A stretch of DNA of 64,000 bases from Nocardia exalbida NBRC 100660 (GTDB lineage: Bacteria > Actinomycetota > Actinomycetes > Mycobacteriales > Mycobacteriaceae): the NCBI RefSeq assembly GCF_000308575.1, contig NZ_BAFZ01000089.1, positions 1-64,000 of the forward strand, written 5' to 3'. The translations under genes were made by a program, and so were the position numbers. How positions within the stretch are numbered: position 1 is the stretch's first letter; each line of letters begins with the position of its first letter. Below are positions 58,366-64,000 of the stretch, in pieces. The notes under the pieces are model-generated. The model was not told the origin of the DNA, made no database searches, and saw nothing but the letters and a program-made list of their open reading frames with translations.

Positions 58366-61300
58366 ATGCCCAATGTAGCAATTGTCGGTATCGGCTGCCG
58401 TTTTCCGGGCGGCATCGAGGGGCCGGACTCGTTCTGGGATCTCGTCGTGCGCAAGGGCGACGGGATCGTGGAGGTACCGGCGGATCGCTGGAATCTCGCG
58501 AAATTCTACGATCCGGACCCGGACGCGCCGGGCCGGATGTACACCAGGCACGGCGGATTCCTGACCCAGTCGCTGTGGGAGTTCGACGCCGAGTTCTTCG
58601 GCATCTCCCAGCGGGAGGCGTCGATCATGGATCCGCAGCAGCGGCTCCTGCTCGAAGTCGCCTGGGAGGCACTCGACGACGCGGGGATGGCGGCCCGGGT
58701 CGGCGGTCGCGAGGTCGGCGTTTTCGTCGGCGGCTTCATGAACGACAACGCGCTGGTGCGCAGCGGTTCAGTGGCGCGGTCCTCGATCAACAGCCACAGC
58801 CCGACCAGCTCCTCGCACACGCTGCTGTCGGCCCGCATCGCGTTCCTGCTGGATCTGCTCGGACCGACCATGACCATCGACACCGCCTGCTCCTCCTCCT
58901 TGGTCGCACTGCACCAGGCGATGCTGGCGCTGGAGTCGGGTGAATGCGAGACGGCGATCGTCGGCGGCGCCAACGCGATGCTGCGGCCCGAGGCGTTCAT
59001 CTCCATGTGCAAAGGCCGGTTCCTCGCGGTCGACGGCCGCTGTAAGTCCTTCGACGCGGCGGCCGATGGCTACGGCCGCGGCGAGGGCGCAGGCGCCGTG
59101 GTGCTGAAGCCGCTGGAGGCGGCGGTGCGCGATCGCGACCGGATCTACGCGGTGGTGCGCGGCAGCGGCGTCAACCAGGACGGCCGCACACTGGCGATCC
59201 CGGTGCCCAACCCGGCCGCGCAGGAGGCCTTGGCCCGGCGGGTGCGCCGGCTGGCGGGCGTCGACGCCCACGACATCCGCTATGTGGAGGCGCACGGCAC
59301 CGGCACACCGGTCGGCGACCCGCTCGAATTGGCCGCCTTGGGCGCGGTGTACGGCGCGGTCGACGGCCGCGACGAACCGTTGCCGGTCGGTTCGGTGAAG
59401 AACAACATCGGGCACACCGAGGCCGCCGCGGGCGTCGCGGGCGTCATCAAGGCCGCGCTGACGCTGCATCACGGCGTCATCGCTCCGCAACTGCGGCTGG
59501 ACAACCCGAACCCCGAGATCGCGTTCGACGAACTGCGGGTACGCATTCCGCTGGAGACCGAGCCGCTGCCGAACGACGACGGCCGGGCCGCGGTGGCGGT
59601 CAACAGCTTCGGCTACGGCGGCACCAACGCCCATGCGATCCTCACCCGCGCGCCCCAAGCGCCCGCGCCCGCCGAGCGGTCCGCGCGCGGGCCGATCACC
59701 GTGCTGCCGCTGTCGGCCCGCAACGAGACCGCGCTGCGCACGATGGCCACCCAGCTGCACGAGCTGACCGAGACCGCCCCCGTCGACGCGGTGACCGAGG
59801 CGGCGTGGGTGCAGCGCGCGCACCACCCGCTGCGCGCCGCGTTCGCCTACCGCGACACCGACGATCTGCGTTCCCAGCTGGCCGATTTCGCCGTGGGCGC
59901 GGGCAAGCCCCCCGCCCGCGCGCTGACCGACGGATCCACTCAGCCGGTGTTCGTGTTCAGCGGCATGGGCCCGCAGTGGTGGGGTATGGCCCGTGGCCTG
60001 CTCGAGGCCGACGGGCATTTCGCCGCCGCGGCGCGGGCGATCGACGAGATCTTCCGCGAGATCGCGGGATGGTCGATCGTCGAAGAACTCCTGCGCCCGG
60101 AAGCGGAGTCGCGGATCACCGGGACCGCGTACGCGCAACCGGCGAACTTCCTGGTCCAGGCCGCGCTGGTGGCCGAACTCGCCGAACTCGGCATCCACCC
60201 CGCCGCGGTGGTCGGCCACAGCGTCGGCGAAGTCGCCTCGGCCTACGCGTCCGGCTCGCTTTCGCTGCGCGACGCGCTGCTGGTGAGCTATCACCGCGCC
60301 CGGTTGCAGGCCACCACCGCGGGCACCGGCGGCATGCTGGCCGTCGGCCTGTCCGACGAGCAACTGCACGAGCGCCTCGCGGGCGTGCCGGGCGTCTGCG
60401 TCGCGGCGATCAACAGCCACTCCGCGGTGACGCTGTCCGGTGACCCGGCCGAATTGGACCGTATCCGAGCCGAACTCACCGAAGAGGGCGTCTTCGCCAA
60501 GGCGCTGCGCGTCGAGGTGCCCTACCACAGCCATCTGATGGACCCCATTCTCGGCGACCTCACCACCGTGCTGGCGGGCCTCGCGCCGCGACCCGCACAG
60601 GTGCCGATCTGGTCCACGGTCACCGGCGGTGAACTGTCCGGGCCCGAGTGGGACGCCGAGTACTGGTGCCGCAACGTGCGCGAGCCCGTGCGGTTCGGCG
60701 CGGCCGTGGACAGCCTGCTCGACGCGGGCCACCGGGTCTTCCTGGAGGTGGGGCCGCATCCGGTGCTCAGCGGCAATATCAAGGAGACGTTCGTGCGCCG
60801 CGGTCTCGACGGCGCGGCGATCAGCACCCTCTCGCGCGACGCCGACGACCACGACAACCTGCTGCGCGCGGTGGGCGAGCTGTACCAGGTGGGCGGGCTG
60901 GACACCACGCACGCGCCCGGTGCGGCGGTAGCGCCCGCCGCGCACGTGGGCCTGCCCCGCTATCCGTGGCAGCGCCGCACGCTGTGGACCGAGGACCCGG
61001 CGATCGAGGCGGACCGCCTCGGCGCCGTCGACGGCTACGTCATGCTCGGCCGGCGCACCGCGGCGTCCGCTCCGGAGTGGGAGGCCGAGCTGTCGGTGGC
61101 CGCGTTGCCGTGGCTGCCCGATCACGTCGTGGACGGCTCGGTCGTGCTGCCCGGCGCGGCCTATCTGGACGCCGCGCTCAGCGCCGTCGCGGTGCGGACC
61201 GGTCGCGCATCCTTCGGGCTGGAGTCGGTCCAGTTCGTCGCGCCCTTGGTGATCGGGCAGCACGACGTGCCGGTATTGCGTCTCACCGTCGAGGAGACCA

Positions 61301-64000
61301 CCCACCGGTTCACCCTGCGCTCGCGCGCCGCCACCGCGACCACCTGGACGGTCAACGCGCACGGCAGGCTGATCGAAGCGGACGTCGACGCGCGCGGCAT
61401 CGATCTCACGCCGGCGGCGGACGCGGTGGAGGTGAGCGCGGCGACGCTCTACGACGGCCTCGCCGCGCACGGCCTGGCCTACGGGCCGAGCTTCCGGCTG
61501 ATCACCGACGCCCGCGTCGGCGCCGACTCCGTGCTGGCCCGGCTCGATCTCACGCCGCTGGCCGGTAGCGCGCCGAGCCTGCCGCACCTGGCCCATCCCG
61601 CCGCGGTCGACGCCGCGCTGCAGTGCTTCGCCGCCCTGTACGCCCAGACCGCGCGCGGCGCGAGCGTGGTGGTGCCGTCCTCGGTCGCCGGCGTCCGCTG
61701 GACCGGGCCGCTGCCCGAGCAGGCCGTGGTGCTGGTCCGCCGGGTGGACGGTGACCCGCTGTGCGCCGATATCACCGTCGCCGCACCGGAAGGCGCTGTC
61801 GCCCTGGCGCTTTCCGGGGTGCGGTTCGCCAGCCTCGCGGCCGAGCCGGATCTGCACGAGCAGCTCGACGGCCTGTTCTACGAGCCGGTGTGGTCCATCG
61901 TCGACGACACCGCGACCGCCGACGAATCCGCGGGCGGCGAGGAGTTCCTGCTCGTGGTCAGTCTCGGCAGCACCGTCTCCCAGCGCGCGAAGGAAATCGC
62001 CAGCGCCCGGTCCTCTTCGGAGATCCTCACGCTGGAACCGGAGGAGGCCGGCGCCTCGGATCGCGTCCTGGCCGCCCTGCGCGCCGCTCACGAGCGGCCC
62101 GGCGTGACGCGCGGCAGGCTCGTCGTGGTGTCCGGCGCCGAGCTGGACGCGGTGCCCAACGCCTACGGGCTCGCCCTCGTCGCGAAGGCGGTCGGCGAAC
62201 TGGTGGTCGGCGAGGAGGACGACGCCACGGCGGCCGACGTGCGCGCGGTGGTGGTCACCGAACAAGCGTTCTGCCTGCCGATCGACACATTCGCGCATCC
62301 CGCGCAGGCCGCGCTCACCGGCGCCCGGCGCACACTGCGCAACGAGCAACCCGCGGTGCACTGGCGGTTGGTCGACACCGAACCGGCCACGCGCGCCGCG
62401 GACATCGTCGAGCAGGTGCTCGGCGACGGACGCGCCGACGAGGTCGCGTTGCGCGCCGGCGCGTGCTGGGCGCTGCACCTGCGCAAATCCCTGCGCGAGC
62501 ACTTGGCGGTCTGGGACGAGGCCGCGCCGCTGACCGACCCGGAAAGCTCGTTCCGCTTGGAGATTTCGCGCTCGCGGCTGCTGTCGGATCTGGCGTGGCG
62601 CGCGGTCGACCGGGTGGCGCCGGGCCCCGGCGAGGTCGAGATCCGGATGGACGCGGTGGGTCTCAACTACAAGGACGCGCTCAAGGCGCTCGGGGTGCTC
62701 ACCGAAAAGGAGCTGGCCGGAACCTACTTCGGCACCGAACTGGGCATGGACGGGTTCGGCGTGGTCGAGCGGGTCGGCCCGGGGGTGACCGAGGTCGCCG
62801 TCGGTGACCAGATGTCGGTGTGCGCGAGGGACCTGGTCCGGCGGCACGTCACCCTCCGGCCGGACGAGGGCGCCACGATGCCCCTCGACTACCCGGACAC
62901 GGTGCTCGACCCGTGCCACTCCAGCTCGGTGCTGCCCTTCCTCACCGCCGAATTCGCCTTCGGCGACCTCGCGCACCTGCGACCGGGTGAGACGGTGCTG
63001 GTCCACGGCGCGGCGGGCGGCATGGGCATGGCCGCGGTCCAGGTGGCGGTGCGCCTCGGCGCGCGGGTGATCGCGACGGCGGGCTCGGACGAGCGCCGCG
63101 CGGTGGCCACGGCGGCGGGTGCGCACGAGGTGGTCAACTCGCGGTCGATCAGCTTCGTCGACGACGTGCTCGCGCTGACCGGCGGACGCGGCGTCGACGT
63201 GGTCTACAACTCCTCCCCCGGTGAGATCCTCCAGCAGAACCTGCGGGTGGCCGCCGAGTTCGGCCGGGTCGTCGAGATCGGCAAGGCCGACATCTACGGC
63301 GGCGGCGCGATCGACCTGCGCCCGTTCGACCGGAACCTGTCGTTCTTCGCCGTGGACATGGACCGCGCCCTGGCCGTGCGGCCCGAGTTGGTCCGCCGCG
63401 CGGCACGCCGGGCGATGGACGCCCTGAACGACGGCACCTACGACTACCTGCCCTACACCGCGTTCCCGCTCGCGTCGACCGCCGAGGCGTTCGAAACCGT
63501 GGTGCGGTCCAAGCAGATCGGCCGGGTCGTGCTCGATCTGCGCGAACCGGAACCGACCGTGCTGGCCAAACGACCGAGTCTGCCGATCGACGCGCAGGCC
63601 AGCTACCTGGTCACCGGCGGTTTCGGCGCGTTCGGCCTTGCCACCGCGCGCTGGCTGGTCCGCAACGGCGCGCGCCGTCTGGTGCTGGCCGGGCGCAGCG
63701 GTGCCACCACGGACGCGGCCCGCGCCGCGATCGCCGAATTCGGCGCCGCCGGTGCGGAAGTCGTCGAGGAACGCCTCGACATGTCCGACTACGACGCCGT
63801 CGCGGCGCTGGTCGAGCGCATCCAGGCGAGCGGGCGTCCGCTGCGCGGGGTGTTCCACGCGGCCGGTGTGGTGAACAACCTCGAGGTCCCGCAGATCACC
63901 GCAGAGTCGCTGGCGGAGATCTTCGGGCCCAAGGTCGCGGGCGCGGTCAACCTGGACACCGCCGTCACCGCCGCCGACATCGAACTCGACATGTTCGTGC
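58366..64000 (+). CDS. Highly reducing type I polyketide synthase, KS-AT-DH-ER-KR (partial)
   Basis: The frame is open from the ATG at 58366 to the window end (1878 codons). KS about 1-425 has DTACSSS (Cys175), EAHGTGTPVGD and KNNIGHTEAAAG. AT about 525-830 has FSGMGPQWWGMA, GHSVGEVASAYASG and YHSHLMDP. DH about 900-1170 has DHVVDGSVVLPG. ER about 1400-1730 has GLNYKDALKALG and VLVHGAAGGMGMAAVQVA. KR begins with YLVTGGFGAFGLATA. The order and size match mycobacterial Mas/Pks2/Pks5-type iterative synthases, which make methyl-branched fatty acids; a final ACP should follow beyond the edge. Extender choice cannot be fixed from the AT motif alone. No close Shine-Dalgarno is seen. Confidence 0.93.
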   Translation, partial: MPNVAIVGIGCRFPGGIEGPDSFWDLVVRKGDGIVEVPADRWNLAKFYDPDPDAPGRMYTRHGGFLTQSLWEFDAEFFGISQREASIMDPQQRLLLEVAWEALDDAGMAARVGGREVGVFVGGFMNDNALVRSGSVARSSINSHSPTSSSHTLLSARIAFLLDLLGPTMTIDTACSSSLVALHQAMLALESGECETAIVGGANAMLRPEAFISMCKGRFLAVDGRCKSFDAAADGYGRGEGAGAVVLKPLEAAVRDRDRIYAVVRGSGVNQDGRTLAIPVPNPAAQEALARRVRRLAGVDAHDIRYVEAHGTGTPVGDPLELAALGAVYGAVDGRDEPLPVGSVKNNIGHTEAAAGVAGVIKAALTLHHGVIAPQLRLDNPNPEIAFDELRVRIPLETEPLPNDDGRAAVAVNSFGYGGTNAHAILTRAPQAPAPAERSARGPITVLPLSARNETALRTMATQLHELTETAPVDAVTEAAWVQRAHHPLRAAFAYRDTDDLRSQLADFAVGAGKPPARALTDGSTQPVFVFSGMGPQWWGMARGLLEADGHFAAAARAIDEIFREIAGWSIVEELLRPEAESRITGTAYAQPANFLVQAALVAELAELGIHPAAVVGHSVGEVASAYASGSLSLRDALLVSYHRARLQATTAGTGGMLAVGLSDEQLHERLAGVPGVCVAAINSHSAVTLSGDPAELDRIRAELTEEGVFAKALRVEVPYHSHLMDPILGDLTTVLAGLAPRPAQVPIWSTVTGGELSGPEWDAEYWCRNVREPVRFGAAVDSLLDAGHRVFLEVGPHPVLSGNIKETFVRRGLDGAAISTLSRDADDHDNLLRAVGELYQVGGLDTTHAPGAAVAPAAHVGLPRYPWQRRTLWTEDPAIEADRLGAVDGYVMLGRRTAASAPEWEAELSVAALPWLPDHVVDGSVVLPGAAYLDAALSAVAVRTGRASFGLESVQFVAPLVIGQHDVPVLRLTVEETTHRFTLRSRAATATTWTVNAHGRLIEADVDARGIDLTPAADAVEVSAATLYDGLAAHGLAYGPSFRLITDARVGADSVLARLDLTPLAGSAPSLPHLAHPAAVDAALQCFAALYAQTARGASVVVPSSVAGVRWTGPLPEQAVVLVRRVDGDPLCADITVAAPEGAVALALSGVRFASLAAEPDLHEQLDGLFYEPVWSIVDDTATADESAGGEEFLLVVSLGSTVSQRAKEIASARSSSEILTLEPEEAGASDRVLAALRAAHERPGVTRGRLVVVSGAELDAVPNAYGLALVAKAVGELVVGEEDDATAADVRAVVVTEQAFCLPIDTFAHPAQAALTGARRTLRNEQPAVHWRLVDTEPATRAADIVEQVLGDGRADEVALRAGACWALHLRKSLREHLAVWDEAAPLTDPESSFRLEISRSRLLSDLAWRAVDRVAPGPGEVEIRMDAVGLNYKDALKALGVLTEKELAGTYFGTELGMDGFGVVERVGPGVTEVAVGDQMSVCARDLVRRHVTLRPDEGATMPLDYPDTVLDPCHSSSVLPFLTAEFAFGDLAHLRPGETVLVHGAAGGMGMAAVQVAVRLGARVIATAGSDERRAVATAAGAHEVVNSRSISFVDDVLALTGGRGVDVVYNSSPGEILQQNLRVAAEFGRVVEIGKADIYGGGAIDLRPFDRNLSFFAVDMDRALAVRPELVRRAARRAMDALNDGTYDYLPYTAFPLASTAEAFETVVRSKQIGRVVLDLREPEPTVLAKRPSLPIDAQASYLVTGGFGAFGLATARWLVRNGARRLVLAGRSGATTDAARAAIAEFGAAGAEVVEERLDMSDYDAVAALVERIQASGRPLRGVFHAAGVVNNLEVPQITAESLAEIFGPKVAGAVNLDTAVTAADIELDMFV

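Noticed and set aside
58768..63858. A 1696-codon open frame on the minus strand opposite the polyketide synthase
   Set aside because: It is the shadow of the plus-strand PKS, which has every KS, AT, DH, ER and KR motif. The minus frame shows only Arg/Gly/Ala/His-rich antisense composition.

Overview
The window is high-G+C actinobacterial DNA, most likely from Nocardia or a close mycolic-acid-producing relative. The evidence is a cyclopropane-mycolate synthase family methyltransferase, a Mas/Pks-type reducing polyketide synthase, the serB2-ctaD-fecB gene order known from mycobacteria, a class Ib ribonucleotide reductase (nrdHIE plus nrdF) with an intein in NrdE, ESX-type small proteins, and the overall codon bias. 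No rRNA, tRNA, CRISPR array, insertion sequence or phage gene was recognised.

Layout. 1-6250: housekeeping genes on both strands (a cut-off gene, an I42 inhibitor-like lipoprotein, serB2, ctaD, a two-domain VOC protein, fecB). 6390-24008: a secondary-metabolite block. It has a small protein that looks like only the N-terminal part of an adenylation domain, then a 4437-residue NRPS (C-A-T-E-C-A-T-C-A-T-E-TE). Three translationally coupled DrrABC-like exporter genes follow, then a secreted intradiol-dioxygenase-like lipoprotein. The predicted product is a tripeptide with epimerised residues 1 and 3, possibly N-acylated. 24485-26981: nrdF behind two NrdR boxes, and mgtE. 27444-31577: a sulfonate uptake and use operon (SsuA/B/C-like transporter plus a TauD-like dioxygenase) with two short Cys-containing leader ORFs. 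32008-36555: an LLM oxidoreductase, a four-gene lower-G+C cassette of ESX-associated proteins, and a SAM methyltransferase.

36715-41059: nrdHIE on the minus strand, NrdE carrying a 408-residue intein, behind its own pair of NrdR boxes. The boxes in front of nrdF and nrdH have the same 32-bp spacing, so the two split halves of the enzyme are probably co-regulated. 41240-43406: an FMN reductase and a TetR regulator, divergent around a palindromic operator, then nadE. 43511-47838: a molybdenum-cofactor cluster (moaD, moaA, moeA, a moaC-moaB/mogA fusion, moaE) with three 31-bp direct repeats in the moaA/moeA divergent region. 47895-54902: an AraC regulator, a CobW GTPase, a cell-wall amidase with a nonapeptide-repeat tail, a small secreted protein, an SDR, a mycolate-type methyltransferase and a hotdog thioesterase. 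54899-64000: a MAB_1171c-like membrane protein, a TetR regulator, a SnoaL-like protein, and the first 1878 codons of a KS-AT-DH-ER-KR polyketide synthase that runs off the window.

Function calls rest on reading motifs and family resemblance by eye; no database search was possible. Start codons were moved from the longest frame where a Shine-Dalgarno sequence, lipoprotein signal or family length pointed to an internal start.
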